DNA of 48,715 nt from Magnetococcales bacterium (GCA_015229115.1 JADGCH010000013.1:1-48715), one strand, 5' to 3'. Positions 1-8,353 are shown, counted from the first letter of the stretch. Notes: a model not told the origin generated them from the letters alone. A program made the numbers and translations.

Positions 1-830
1 GGGTTGCCAGCGCCAGCGGACAGGGTGATCAGCAACTGGCGTTACACATCGCCGACATGACGCTGCAAAGCAGCAGTAAATTGCTGCGTCAGAACTGGTC
101 ATCGCAACCGATGGCGACGGTTCCTTACGATATCAGCCTGATACAGGCCAATGTCGACCCGAATCGTTTAACAGCGGCCTTGCAACGTCGTCCCAGCGGT
201 ACTTTTCTGTTTTTTGGTCCACCAGGGACCGGCAAAAGTGCGTTGGCACGCCATATTGCCCATGCCGTAGGTCAGCCGTTGATGGCCAAAAAAACATCGG
301 ATTTGATCTCCAAGTGGGTGGGAGAGAGTGAGAGAAACATCGCCGACCTGTTTCATCAGGCTCACCAGCAGCAGGCGGTGCTGTTGCTGGATGAGGCAGA
401 CAGCTTTCTGACCGATCGCCGCCAGGCTGCCCATAGCTGGGAAGTGACCATGGTGAACGAGATGCTAACCCAGATAGAGAGTTTTACCGGTATTTTCATT
501 GCCACGACCAACCTGGTAGATACTCTGGATCAAGCCTCTTTACGCCGTTTCTCATTGAAGATCCGCTTTGACTGGTTGAGTCCAGACCAGAGCTGGAATC
601 TGTTCCAGCGGGAATTGACCCGTATGGGCGGCAACGCCGATCACGCGCCGCTGTGGGAAAGAAGAGTCAGGCAGCTGCGGCAACTGACTCCAGGGGATTT
701 TGCCGTTGTAGCCAGGCAAGCCGACCTGTGGGGAGAGTCCATGACAGCGGACACTCTTTACCATGCCTTGCTGCAGGAATGCCAAGCCAAAGCAGTCATG
801 ATAGAAAAAATAGGTTTTACAACATGTTAA
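1..830 (+). CDS. AAA-family ATPase, C-terminal part (5' end outside window)
   Basis: The reading frame is open from base 3 with no stop, so the gene begins upstream and only about 275 C-terminal residues are seen. The internal ATG at 57 is probably not the start. The visible part is one AAA module. A Walker A loop (FFGPPGTGKSALA, bases 213-251) is followed by a Walker B motif (LLLDEAD), a sensor-1 like TTN and an RRF arginine-finger region. A small C-terminal helical lid follows. AAA proteins use ATP to remodel or unfold partner proteins; no partner can be inferred here. It converges on the nitroreductase gene, with 21 bases between the stops. Assignment to AAA is firm; the specific function is unknown. 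Confidence 0.85.
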   Translation, partial: VASASGQGDQQLALHIADMTLQSSSKLLRQNWSSQPMATVPYDISLIQANVDPNRLTAALQRRPSGTFLFFGPPGTGKSALARHIAHAVGQPLMAKKTSDLISKWVGESERNIADLFHQAHQQQAVLLLDEADSFLTDRRQAAHSWEVTMVNEMLTQIESFTGIFIATTNLVDTLDQASLRRFSLKIRFDWLSPDQSWNLFQRELTRMGGNADHAPLWERRVRQLRQLTPGDFAVVARQADLWGESMTADTLYHALLQECQAKAVMIEKIGFTTC

Positions 831-851
831 CTACCATAGCCCGGCGTGTTA

Positions 852-1442
852 TTACTCAATGCGGCAAACAGAGTCAAAATCAAGGCGAGGGCTACGGGGG
901 AACAGCTGGTTGGGGTCACCATAACCAAGGTTGCACAAAAAATTGACCTGAATAGTTCCCTGCGGAAAAAAGAGGGCAGCTACCCGTTCTTTGTCAAAAC
1001 CAGACATGGGACCACAATCCAGACCCAGTGCACGGGCTGCTAAAATCAGATAAGCTCCTTGCAGTGTGCCATTACGCCATGCTGTTTCCTGAATGGCATC
1101 AGGTTTACCGATGTACCATGAACGGGCGTCTGTATGGGGGAACAGTCGTGGCAGTTGTTCATAAAAAGCAAGATCGTGGCCGATGATAGCTGTAACGGGA
1201 GCGCTCATGGTTTTATCGACATTACCAGGACTGAGACATGGACGCAGACGGGCTTTGGCCTGCGGCGACTGGACGAAAACAAGACGGACCGGGCAGCTGT
1301 TGGCAGCTGTGGGCCCCCATTTTAACAGGTCGTAGAGCTGTTGTAACAACGTTGTAGCTACGGGTCGGTCGAGCCATGCGTTGTGGCTGCGCGCCTGACG
1401 GAACAGCTGATCCAAAACCGAGTCACTGAGAACTTCTGACAT
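852..1442 (-). CDS. rutE: RutE/HadB-like nitroreductase-family FMN oxidoreductase
   Basis: The 196-residue protein has the same length as E. coli RutE and matches its pattern: KWGPTAAN near residue 50, SAPVTAI near 85, [10 protein letters not shown] near 105, [10 protein letters not shown], and [12 protein letters not shown]. RutE reduces malonic semialdehyde to 3-hydroxypropionate in pyrimidine catabolism, and the family binds FMN in the cytoplasm. No other rut genes are in the window, so the in vivo substrate is uncertain. The start at 1442 is chosen because GGAGGAG (1450-1456) lies 7 bases upstream. A longer frame reaching 1532 would overlap mazG and lacks a ribosome site. It lies 40 bases downstream of mazG and is probably cotranscribed with it. 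Confidence 0.85.
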   Translation of the reverse strand: MSEVLSDSVLDQLFRQARSHNAWLDRPVATTLLQQLYDLLKWGPTAANSCPVRLVFVQSPQAKARLRPCLSPGNVDKTMSAPVTAIIGHDLAFYEQLPRLFPHTDARSWYIGKPDAIQETAWRNGTLQGAYLILAARALGLDCGPMSGFDKERVAALFFPQGTIQVNFLCNLGYGDPNQLFPRSPRLDFDSVCRIE

Positions 1443-1482
1443 CATTTTTCTCCTCCAATTTTGCAAAACCGGTGCAGACTGT

Positions 1483-2310
1483 TCACCGGTCGACTTTACT
1501 TGCTTGCCACAGCTGCTCCATTTCATCCACACTGGTCTCTACTGGAGAGCGTCCCTGATCGTTCAGGCGCTGTTCGATATAACGAAAGCGTTGCTGGCAT
1601 TTGTGGGCCGAGCGGCGTAGGGCTATTTCGGCGTTGACATCCAGATGACGGGCCAGGTTGACCACCGTCAGCAACAGATCGCCAATCTCTTCTTCCGTAG
1701 CGCTTGGGTCACCAGAAGCGGCGGCCTGTTTCACCTCTTCCAGTTCTTCAGCGACCTTGTCGAACACCGGCGCTGCGGTGGACCAGTCAAAACCGACGCT
1801 GGCCATCTTGTCCTGGATCTTGTCAGCCCAGATCAGGGCTGGCAGGTGACTACTGACCCCGTCGAACACAGAAACAGGACGATGACCGCTTTTGAGCAGT
1901 CTTTCACGGCGTTTGTGCTCTTCCCAGTTGTCAATAATCTGTTGCACCGGTGTTGCGCTGGCGCCCTCCTGTTGGGCAAAAACATGGGGATGACGACCGA
2001 TCATCTTGCGCAGGATGCCATCAATGACCTGCTCCAGCGTAAACAACTGCTGTTCCTCGGCGATACGGCTGTAGAACAGCACGTGGAATAACAGGTCGCC
2101 CAACTCCTGACGCAACTCATCAAGGTCGTTGGTTTCAACGGCTTCCAGGACCTCAAAGGCCTCCTCAATGGTGTATTGCGTCAGTGACTGAAAAGTCTGC
2201 TGACGATCCCACGGACAACCATCCTCACCGCGTAAGCGATTCATCAGAGCACGCAGTTGCTGGAACAGTTCGCTGGCGGTTGACTCGGGTTGCGGATCCT
2301 TGGTGGTCAT
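1483..2310 (-). CDS. mazG: Nucleoside triphosphate pyrophosphohydrolase MazG
   Basis: The 275 residues match full-length enterobacterial-type MazG with two MazG domains in tandem. The N-terminal one has [12 protein letters not shown] near residue 30, the metal-binding EEAFEVLEA helix near 50 and [11 protein letters not shown] near 70. The C-terminal one has [16 protein letters not shown] near 205-220. MazG hydrolyses NTPs and dNTPs to monophosphates plus pyrophosphate, clearing damaged nucleotides and in E. coli lowering ppGpp. The gene is first of a probable two-gene minus-strand unit with the nitroreductase. AAAGGAGTT lies just upstream of the ATG. Confidence 0.95.
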   Translation of the reverse strand: MTTKDPQPESTASELFQQLRALMNRLRGEDGCPWDRQQTFQSLTQYTIEEAFEVLEAVETNDLDELRQELGDLLFHVLFYSRIAEEQQLFTLEQVIDGILRKMIGRHPHVFAQQEGASATPVQQIIDNWEEHKRRERLLKSGHRPVSVFDGVSSHLPALIWADKIQDKMASVGFDWSTAAPVFDKVAEELEEVKQAAASGDPSATEEEIGDLLLTVVNLARHLDVNAEIALRRSAHKCQQRFRYIEQRLNDQGRSPVETSVDEMEQLWQASKVDR

Positions 2311-2353
2311 AGGACAAAACTCCTTTCTCTACCCCCCCACCGTCGCATCATTT

Positions 2354-2397
2354 CTCCCCCTCTCCACCTGTGGGAGAGGGGGTTAGGGGGTGAGGGG
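2354..2397 (+). repeat. REP-like palindromic repeat, family 1, copy A
   Basis: A 10-bp hairpin (CCCCCTCTCC, loop about 7 bases, GGAGAGGGGG) is followed by a G-rich tail TTAGGGGGTGAGGGG. The same unit occurs at 3292-3333, 3352-3388 and 9158-9204. It lies between divergent mazG and flgF, just upstream of the sigma-54 promoter. It resembles REP elements in size, palindrome and intergenic placement. Confidence 0.8.
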
Positions 2398-2416
2398 TAA
2401 ACTGACAATAGCCCCA

Positions 2417-2433
2417 TGGTACAACTATTGCTT
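2417..2433 (+). promoter_or_regulatory. Sigma-54 (RpoN) promoter of the flagellar operon
   Basis: TGGTACAACTATTGCTT matches the sigma-54 consensus TGGYACRNNNNTTGCW at every defined position. The GG (2418-2419) and GC (2430-2431) doublets have the required 10-base separation. The predicted transcription start is near 2443, 36 bases before the flgF ATG. Sigma-54 control of middle flagellar genes, with an FlrC/FleR-type activator, is common in proteobacteria. Confidence 0.85.
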
Positions 2434-2478
2434 GGTTTTAGCCATGGCAAGAACCAGTCACTTGTGGGGGAAGATGGA

Positions 2479-3285
2479 ATGGATAGCGGCCTTTATGCAG
2501 TGGTCAACGGTGCCCGTCGCTCGGAACTCCGTTTGGATGTGTTGTCCAATAACCTGGCCAATACCAATACCAATGGGTTCAAGGAAGACCAGGTGGTTTT
2601 TGACTCGTTCATGACCAACCCGGGACCGGAGCAGTTTCCATTGCCGACCAATTCCTTCATGGGCGTGCGTGGTCCGGGCGATGTGCCGTTCCCATTCAGC
2701 AACCCGGCGGCCAACGCCTACCGCATGACCTATCCCATGGCGGTCAAGACGCAACCGTCTGTGCAGCAGGGGGCCATGCGCCAGACCGATAATCCTCTGG
2801 ATGTGGCCATCAATGGTCGTGGTTTCTTTGCTGTCAATACACCGGATGGCGTGCGTTATACCCGTGACGGATCGTTCCAGCTTAATGCCACCGGACAGCT
2901 GGTCACCAAGGATGGTTTTCAGGTCGGCGGCGCTGGTGGTGCGGCCATCAGCATCGAAAAGGGGCCGCTGCGTGTCGGTGCCGATGGGGTGGTATCGGAT
3001 GGCAACGGCGTGGTCGGTCAGTTGCAACTGGTCGATATCCCAGCTGAGTATCTGGAGAAGAAGGGTGCCAATCTCTACGCCGCACCCAACGATCGGGTGC
3101 AGCCCATGGCAGTTGGGCAGAGCATGATACAACAAGGATTTGTCGAGGCTTCGAACAGCGATTCCCTGCGCAACATGACCCGTATGGTGGAGTCGCACCG
3201 AGCCTTTGAAATGTATATGAAAATGATCCAGACACTGGATGGCCTGGACGAGCAGGCCATCGCCCGTGTCGGTAAACTGGAATAA
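2479..3285 (+). CDS. flgF: Flagellar proximal rod protein FlgF
   Basis: The 268-residue rod protein has the conserved N-terminal helix motif LSNNLANTNTNGFK and a C-terminal coiled-coil helix (NMTRMVESHRAFEMYMK) that pack together in the axial structure. Between them is the hook/rod core with NPLDVAINGRGFFAV and YTRDGSF. FlgF forms part of the rod crossing the periplasm and is exported by the flagellar type III system without a signal peptide. The start at 2479 is chosen because GGGGGAAG lies just upstream and because earlier in-frame codons fall inside the sigma-54 promoter. It is the first gene of the operon. Confidence 0.93.
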   Translation: MDSGLYAVVNGARRSELRLDVLSNNLANTNTNGFKEDQVVFDSFMTNPGPEQFPLPTNSFMGVRGPGDVPFPFSNPAANAYRMTYPMAVKTQPSVQQGAMRQTDNPLDVAINGRGFFAVNTPDGVRYTRDGSFQLNATGQLVTKDGFQVGGAGGAAISIEKGPLRVGADGVVSDGNGVVGQLQLVDIPAEYLEKKGANLYAAPNDRVQPMAVGQSMIQQGFVEASNSDSLRNMTRMVESHRAFEMYMKMIQTLDGLDEQAIARVGKLE

Positions 3286-3291
3286 CTTTAA

Positions 3292-3333
3292 CCCTCACCC
3301 CTCAACCCCCTCTCCCACAGGTGGAGAGGGGGA
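3292..3333 (-). repeat. REP-like palindromic repeat, family 1, copy B
   Basis: Reverse-oriented copy of the unit at 2354-2397, starting CCCTCACCCCT and containing the CCCCCTCTCC/GGAGAGGGGG hairpin. It faces copy C 18 bases away, so copies B and C form an inverted pair between flgF and flgG. Confidence 0.8.
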
Positions 3334-3351
3334 GCGTGAAGCAGCCTTCTT

Positions 3352-3388
3352 CACCCTCTCCCCTTGTGGGAGAGGGTAGGGTGAGGGG
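3352..3388 (+). repeat. REP-like palindromic repeat, family 1, copy C
   Basis: A slightly diverged forward copy (CACCCTCTCC, then GGGAGAGGGTAGGGTGAGGGG). With copy B it forms an inverted REP doublet of the kind called REPIN. It sits inside the flagellar operon, where it could fold in the mRNA and affect stability between flgF and flgG. Confidence 0.75.
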
Positions 3389-3417
3389 AAAAAACCGAAT
3401 AACAGGAGATAAAACGC

Positions 3418-4227
3418 ATGATTCGTTCATTATGGACCTCCGCTTCAGGCATGCACGCCCAGCAGCTTAGCATTGACGTCATTGCCAATAACCTGGCCAA
3501 CGTCAACACCACCGGCTTCAAGCATTCGCGTACCAATTTTCAGGATCTGCTGTATCAGAATCTGCGTGAGGTAGGTAGCGAGACCTCCCAGACCGGTACC
3601 CAGGTACCGGTCGGCGTGCAGATTGGTCATGGTGTCAAGGCTGCCGCTGTTGGCAAGGATTTTACCCAGGGTAGCCCGGTGGCGACCAGCCAGGATCCGC
3701 TCAATACCGATTTGATGGTGCTGGGGCAGGGATTCTTCCAAGTCCGGTTACCCAATGGAGATACAGCTTACACCCGCGATGGTAGTTTCAAGATTGACAA
3801 AGACGGTAACATGGTCACCGCCGATGGCTACCCGTTGATTGGCGGTGAGATTGCTCTCAATCCGACCACCCACACCGGCATTTCCATCGGTGCTAACGGC
3901 AGTATTGGTCTGGTCACCAATCAGGGTGGTACCAATATCACTACGGCCGGGCAGATTGAGCTGGCCCGTTTTGTCAATCCGGCTGGTCTGGTAGCCGTTG
4001 GTAACAACCTGTTCAAGGAGAGCGTTGCTTCGGGCGGCGCAACAACAGGTCTTCCTGATCAGGATGGCATGGGGGCGTTGAAACAGCACTATCTGGAACA
4101 ATCCAACGTTAGCATGGTGACCGAAATGGTCGATATGATCACCACCCAGCGTGCCTATGAAATGGCCTCCAAGGGTATTCGTACCGCTGATGACATGATG
4201 GGACTGGTAGCCAGTCTGAAACGGTAG
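3418..4227 (+). CDS. flgG: Flagellar distal rod protein FlgG
   Basis: The 269-residue protein begins MIRSLWTSASGM and carries IANNLANVNTTGFKHSR, the FlgG family signature. The core has LMVLGQGFFQV and AYTRDGSFKID, and the C-terminal helix reads MITTQRAYEMASK. FlgG builds the distal rod that passes through the P and L rings and joins the hook. The length is close to the usual 260. The ribosome site AACAGGAG lies about 8 bases before the ATG. It is separated from flgF only by the inverted REP pair. Confidence 0.97.
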   Translation: MIRSLWTSASGMHAQQLSIDVIANNLANVNTTGFKHSRTNFQDLLYQNLREVGSETSQTGTQVPVGVQIGHGVKAAAVGKDFTQGSPVATSQDPLNTDLMVLGQGFFQVRLPNGDTAYTRDGSFKIDKDGNMVTADGYPLIGGEIALNPTTHTGISIGANGSIGLVTNQGGTNITTAGQIELARFVNPAGLVAVGNNLFKESVASGGATTGLPDQDGMGALKQHYLEQSNVSMVTEMVDMITTQRAYEMASKGIRTADDMMGLVASLKR

Positions 4228-4250
4228 TGAATCGATGAAAGGGTAGCAAG

Positions 4251-4970
4251 GTGAAACAGCGCTGGCTCAGGACTGTCATGGTTATGACAGTCCTGCTGAC
4301 ACCGATAGTAGACGTTTGGGCCCGTACGGTTTCCCGTGATGAGTTAGGCCGTGTCGCGACACAACAGGTGACCGAATGGCTGCAACAACAGCCTGATCGG
4401 CGGTTTTCCCTGTTAGAGGTGCAGGCCGCTCAGGAAACTGTGGTGCCGGATGGGTCGTTTTCATGGCAAATCGATATACCGGAACGCAACTTGCATACTG
4501 GCAAGCAAAGTGTTCGTCTGCGTGCCATGGCGGGTGGTCGTTCAGTGGCCGACGCCCAAGTGTGGGTGACGTTGAAACAGCGCGAACGCTACTTGGTGTT
4601 AAGTCGGCCCCTGCGTCGCGGTGATGTGGTGCGGCAGGATGATCTCAGCGGGCAGGATGTGGAGCAACAGCGGCCAATGGCTGGTTATCTTCTTGCCAGT
4701 CAGGCCGACCGGATTGTAGGGCAGGAGACGGTGCGGGCCATAGCGCCTGATCAGCCGTTGCAGGCCAGCTGGTTTGCCTTGCCTCAGGCCATCAATCGGG
4801 GCGGCAAGGTACGGGTGCTGGTTCGGCAAGGCGCCATGTTTATTGAAGCCATGGGCGTTGCCATGGCTAATGGCCGTATGGGCGATGTAGTCGAGATTCA
4901 GAACAGCCGCAGCCAGAAGCGGTTTATGGCCCAGGTAACGGGTCCGGGTGAAGTGACCGTGCGGTTTTAG
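4251..4970 (+). CDS. flgA: Flagellar P-ring assembly chaperone FlgA
   Basis: The 239-residue protein starts with GTG and has a Sec signal peptide (hydrophobic residues about 8-22). It ends in an SAF-type domain (RPLRRGDVVRQDDLSGQDVE) and the family's closing pattern GKVRVLVRQGAMFIE. FlgA is a periplasmic chaperone that helps FlgI polymerise around the rod. The GTG start has AAAGGG 7 bases upstream; the nearby ATG at 4235 hits a stop after three codons. Standard neighbour of flgG and flgH. Confidence 0.93.
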   Translation: MKQRWLRTVMVMTVLLTPIVDVWARTVSRDELGRVATQQVTEWLQQQPDRRFSLLEVQAAQETVVPDGSFSWQIDIPERNLHTGKQSVRLRAMAGGRSVADAQVWVTLKQRERYLVLSRPLRRGDVVRQDDLSGQDVEQQRPMAGYLLASQADRIVGQETVRAIAPDQPLQASWFALPQAINRGGKVRVLVRQGAMFIEAMGVAMANGRMGDVVEIQNSRSQKRFMAQVTGPGEVTVRF

Positions 4971-4983
4971 GCTAGGGGAGATA

Positions 4984-5712
4984 ATGGCAATGGATCAACA
5001 TGGATGGCGACGGATGACACTGGTGGCGACAGCAGCCCTTGTGACAGCAGCCTCAATGAGCGGTTGCGGCATGACGCGGGCGGCGCAGCGTCCGCCGGCA
5101 CCGGTTACTGTGGTACAGCCGCAGCCTCCTGAATTGTTGATGCCGAAAAAAGGATCAATCTGGCAGACCAGTGATCGTAATACCCTGTTTCTGGATAATA
5201 AGGCACGCAATATTGGTGATATTGTTGTCGTGCGGATTACTGAAAAGGCCAGTGCGCTCAACAATGCTGAAACCAACCTGGAACGCAAGTCGACTGACAG
5301 CACCGATCTTGGTGGCTTGTTCGGTCTGACAACGGCTGGTACAGGAGCGCTAGCCAGAATGGGCGTTAATTTCAACGATGCTGCTACCATCGGCACTAAC
5401 CACAAGAATGATGGCAAGGGTAAGACCAAGCGCGATGGCAGTCTGGCGGCTACTGTTTCTTGCGTGGTTACCGAAGTGCTGGCCAATGGCAATCTGCGTA
5501 TCGAAGGGCGCAAGGATATTACCGTCAACGATGAGAACCAGTTCATCATTCTGTCCGGTGTCGTCCGTCCAGAAGATATTGCCAGTGATAACTCGCTCAG
5601 TTCACAACAAATTGCTGACGCCCGTATCGAGTATTCCGGCGAAGGCGTGTTGAACGACCAGCAGAAACCAGGATGGCTGAACGAGTTGTTTGCCAATATC
5701 CGCATCTTTTAG
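4984..5712 (+). CDS. flgH: Flagellar L-ring lipoprotein FlgH
   Basis: The 242-residue exported protein carries a lipoprotein-like signal peptide ending SMSGC (Cys about residue 28). The family patterns LFLDNKARNIGDIVVVRITE, NGNLRIEGRKDI and NDENQFIILSGVVRPEDI are all present, as is the near-terminal WLNELFANIRIF. FlgH forms the outer-membrane L ring, which by itself shows that the cell is diderm. Two possible starts lie six bases apart (4984, 4990), both behind GGGGAG. Confidence 0.97.
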   Translation: MAMDQHGWRRMTLVATAALVTAASMSGCGMTRAAQRPPAPVTVVQPQPPELLMPKKGSIWQTSDRNTLFLDNKARNIGDIVVVRITEKASALNNAETNLERKSTDSTDLGGLFGLTTAGTGALARMGVNFNDAATIGTNHKNDGKGKTKRDGSLAATVSCVVTEVLANGNLRIEGRKDITVNDENQFIILSGVVRPEDIASDNSLSSQQIADARIEYSGEGVLNDQQKPGWLNELFANIRIF

Positions 5713-5729
5713 CCGTGAAGGATCGATTC

Positions 5730-6320
5730 ATGAAAACAACCAACCAGCGCAAAGGCAAGGTCTTCTGGTTAACGGTGACCGTTGGCCTTGGGCTGATCTG
5801 GGCAACACCCTCGACGCCTTCAACCAATGAGGTGGCCAGCCCTTTGTTGGCTGTGATGGAGCAGGAGCTCTATCTGGATCGGGTGGAGCAGACCGGCAGC
5901 CCGTTTGATGTGGCCGTGCTGGGCCCTGGTTTCCTGGTGGTTGAAACGGCCAATGGCCTCCGCTATAGCCGAGGTGGATCGCTTAAGCTGACCAGCAGCG
6001 GTACGCTGGTCACCGATCAGGGATTGCCGTTACTCAGTGTTGAGGGTACGCCTCTGACCATTGAGCGGGGTCCGGTCCAGATTGATGCCGACGGGGTGGT
6101 CGTCGATGCCACGGGGGCTATTGGTCAACTGAAGCTGGTACGCATTGTACCAGAACAGCTTGAACCAGATGGCAACCAGCTCTATCAGGCGCCATCGGAA
6201 CGGGTACGGCCGATCTTTCCGGATGAAGCCTGGATTTATCAGGGCTTTTTACAGAACAGCGCCCAGTATGACCTGCAATATGACAGCAAATATGAGCCTG
6301 ATTGGGGACACGGGGAATGA
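5730..6320 (+). CDS. Exported FlgF-like core-domain protein without rod helices
   Basis: The 196 residues begin with a Sec-type signal (basic N-terminus, then hydrophobic residues about 11-23). The body is homologous to the FlgF/FlgG core: SPFDVAVLGPGFLVVE, GLRYSRGGSLKL, GTLVTDQGLPLL, LTIERGPVQIDADGVV and IGQLKLVRI align with FlgF at 2479-3285. The N-terminal SNNLANxNTxGFK helix and the C-terminal coiled-coil helix needed to build the rod are absent. It is therefore predicted to be a soluble periplasmic protein rather than a rod subunit. It sits between flgH and flgI, overlaps flgI by ATGA, and has GAAGGA before the ATG. A role in P/L-ring assembly or rod capping is inference. I know no established name for it. 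Confidence 0.8.
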   Translation: MKTTNQRKGKVFWLTVTVGLGLIWATPSTPSTNEVASPLLAVMEQELYLDRVEQTGSPFDVAVLGPGFLVVETANGLRYSRGGSLKLTSSGTLVTDQGLPLLSVEGTPLTIERGPVQIDADGVVVDATGAIGQLKLVRIVPEQLEPDGNQLYQAPSERVRPIFPDEAWIYQGFLQNSAQYDLQYDSKYEPDWGHGE

Positions 6321-7432
6321 AACGATTCGGTTGTACACGCGTGATGCTGGCGGCTACCTTGGGTTTGTCCGTGGTAGGGTTGGCATGGATGTCACCAGCT
6401 CAGGCGGCCCGACTCAAGGATGTCGTCAATATTGAAGGGGTGCGGGAAAACCCTCTGACCGGTTTTGGTTTGGTGGTCGGTCTCAATGGTACCGGTGATT
6501 CGAGCACCTCGTTCACCAACCAGTCGATGAAGATGATGCTGGAGCGGATGGGTGTCTCGACGCAGCAGGGTGTCAAGGTCAAGAATGTGGCCGCGGTGAT
6601 TGTCACCGCCATGTTGCCGCCTTTCGCGCGCCAGGGTGGGGTGCTGGACGCGACGCTCTCCTCCTTGGGAGATGCCAAGAGTTTGCAGGGTGGCACGCTG
6701 ATTTTGACACCGCTCAAGGGTGCTGACGGCAAGATTTATGCCGTGTCACAGGGGCCAGTGTCGGTCGGTGGCTTTGCTGTTGAGGGTGGTAACCAGAAGG
6801 TGCAGAAAAATCACCCAACGGTGGCCAGAATTGCTGGTGGAGCCATCGTTGAGCGCGAGATACCCTTTGAGCTGAACAACGAGAGTGGTCTGCAATTGTC
6901 GTTGAAAAATCCTGATTTTACCACCGCCAACCGGGTGGTACGTGCCATCAATGGGGCCATTGGCCAGCCTGTTGCTCAGGCCCGTGATGCCGGTACGGTC
7001 ATGGTGCAGTTGCCACCAGAATTTCAGGGGCGGGTGGTCGACTTTGTCTCACGTATGGAAATACTGGAGGTTGAGCCGGACACGACGGCACAGGTGGTCA
7101 TTAATGAGCGCACGGGAACCATCGTGATCGGCGAGAATGTGCGGGTGTCGACCGTCGCTTTGGCCCATGGTGACTTGAGTATTCGTATCACCGAAACGCC
7201 GATGGTGAGCCAGCCTAATCCAATGAGCAAGGGGGCAACCGTCGCAGCCACCAATACACAGGTTGACGTGCAGGAGAAAAACGGCCGGGTGATCGAAATG
7301 CCTGAGGGGGTGACGCTGGGAGAGCTGGTGCGTGGCCTCAACAGTATTGGCGTGTCCCCACGCGATCTGATTGCCATCTTGCAGTCGATCAAGGCGGCGG
7401 GGGCTCTGCAAGCCAATTTACAGGTGATGTAG
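6317..7432 (+). CDS. flgI: Flagellar P-ring protein FlgI
   Basis: The 371-residue protein has a clear signal peptide ending SPAQA. Family hallmarks follow: RLKDVVNIEGVRENPLTGFG, VVGLNGTGDS, LPPFARQGGVLDATLSSLGDA, and a C-terminal GVTLGELVRGLNSIGVSPRD. FlgI polymerises in the periplasm as the P ring at the peptidoglycan. The ATG at 6317 overlaps the stop of the upstream gene by ATGA, implying coupled translation. A TTG 15 bases earlier in frame is less likely. Confidence 0.97.
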   Translation: MKRFGCTRVMLAATLGLSVVGLAWMSPAQAARLKDVVNIEGVRENPLTGFGLVVGLNGTGDSSTSFTNQSMKMMLERMGVSTQQGVKVKNVAAVIVTAMLPPFARQGGVLDATLSSLGDAKSLQGGTLILTPLKGADGKIYAVSQGPVSVGGFAVEGGNQKVQKNHPTVARIAGGAIVEREIPFELNNESGLQLSLKNPDFTTANRVVRAINGAIGQPVAQARDAGTVMVQLPPEFQGRVVDFVSRMEILEVEPDTTAQVVINERTGTIVIGENVRVSTVALAHGDLSIRITETPMVSQPNPMSKGATVAATNTQVDVQEKNGRVIEMPEGVTLGELVRGLNSIGVSPRDLIAILQSIKAAGALQANLQVM

Positions 7433-7433
7433 C

Positions 7434-7871
7434 ATGAGTGATTCGATCACCGCAGTAGCAGCACCATCCACCACAACGGTAGCGGGGAAGAATCTGTCCC
7501 GTCAGGATGTTGGTCGTCTGAAGAACGCTGCCGCTGATTTTGAGGCGCTCTATCTACAGCAGATGTTGCAGGCCATGCGTCGTACCATTCCGGAAGGTAA
7601 ACCGGGGGAGATGTTTCAACCCGGACCGGGTGAGAGACTGTTTCGTGAAATGCTGGATGGTGAATATGCCAAGGTGATGAGTCGGCGTGCCAACGGGGTC
7701 GGATTCAAGGAAATGCTGCTGCGTCACCTGACCCAGGAGGGCGCGGCGGCTTATCGCAATCAGTCGGCGGCCAAGTCCGCTACACAGGCGGTTGAGCAGT
7801 TGCGCACCGGTGGTCAGGTTCTGCAGGCGACAGAACATCAGGTAGTCAATACAGGGAACAACGGACGATGA
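7434..7871 (+). CDS. flgJ: Flagellar rod-binding protein FlgJ, rod-binding domain only
   Basis: The 145 residues contain the FlgJ N-terminal rod-binding pattern (AAADFEALYLQQMLQAMRRT, then LFREMLDGEYAKVMS and GFKEMLLRHL). It lacks the C-terminal muramidase found in E. coli-type FlgJ, so peptidoglycan must be opened for the rod by a separate enzyme. Single-domain FlgJ is normal in alphaproteobacteria and several other lineages. It starts one base after the flgI stop and overlaps flgM by ATGA. Confidence 0.92.
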   Translation: MSDSITAVAAPSTTTVAGKNLSRQDVGRLKNAAADFEALYLQQMLQAMRRTIPEGKPGEMFQPGPGERLFREMLDGEYAKVMSRRANGVGFKEMLLRHLTQEGAAAYRNQSAAKSATQAVEQLRTGGQVLQATEHQVVNTGNNGR

Positions 7872-8212
7872 AAGTCAAGGGACTGGAAACAGCCAAACTG
7901 AACCGTATGGCCCAGGGAGGACGTGCCAGAGCCACAACGGCGACGTCGACAGCGGGGGGTAGCAGTGCCGCTGCTCATGCCTCGTCGAACCAGGCAACGG
8001 CGGCTCATGAGGATGATGTCGCGCTCTCAGCTGGTGGGCGCATCATGGCATCGGCCGGGGAAGTGGTCCAACAGACACCGGAAATACGTGTCGAGCTGGT
8101 GGAGTCGATTCGTGAGGCGCTAGCAGCGGGGCGCTATACCATCTCGAGTCTCGACATTGCCGACAGGATTTTGCGTCAGGTGCTGCTGGAACGTAAGAGA
8201 TATTCTGGCTAG
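7868..8212 (+). CDS. flgM: Negative regulator of flagellin synthesis FlgM (anti-sigma-28)
   Basis: The 114-residue small protein has a low-complexity Ala/Ser/Thr-rich N-terminus, expected to be disordered. The C-terminal half carries the FlgM sigma-28-binding helices (RVELVESIREALAAGRYTI, then ADRILRQVLLERKRY). FlgM holds FliA inactive until it is secreted through the finished hook-basal body. Position downstream of flgJ and upstream of flgN supports the call. The start overlaps the flgJ stop by ATGA. Confidence 0.88.
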   Translation: MKVKGLETAKLNRMAQGGRARATTATSTAGGSSAAAHASSNQATAAHEDDVALSAGGRIMASAGEVVQQTPEIRVELVESIREALAAGRYTISSLDIADRILRQVLLERKRYSG

Positions 8213-8248
8213 AAGAGAGTTGGGTGCGGTGATAAGTTGCTGCTGTTT

Positions 8249-8353
8249 CTTGGGGCGGTGCCCCAGGCTGCGGTTAAGGCTGCCCCTTCGGGGCGCATGA
8301 TCTTGTAAATCATGCTGCATACAAGCCCCAGCGGGGCGATTCAGGGTTAGCCT
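8249..8353 (+). repeat. Palindromic repeat element, family 2, copy 1 (one end missing)
   Basis: About 105 bases closely match the reverse complement of 14082-14202. Shared blocks include GGGGCGCATGATCT and ATACAAGCCCCAGCGGGGCG. The left palindrome (TTGGGGCGGTGCCCCAGG) is kept. The right copy, expected after TTAGCCTG, is absent. It fills most of the 158-base gap between flgM and flgN. MITE-like or REP-like non-coding element; no transposase in it. Confidence 0.78.

Noticed and set aside
2416-2478. Longer flgF start inside the promoter region
   Set aside because: The extension includes the sigma-54 promoter, and FlgF homologues start at MDSGLY with a good ribosome site before 2479.
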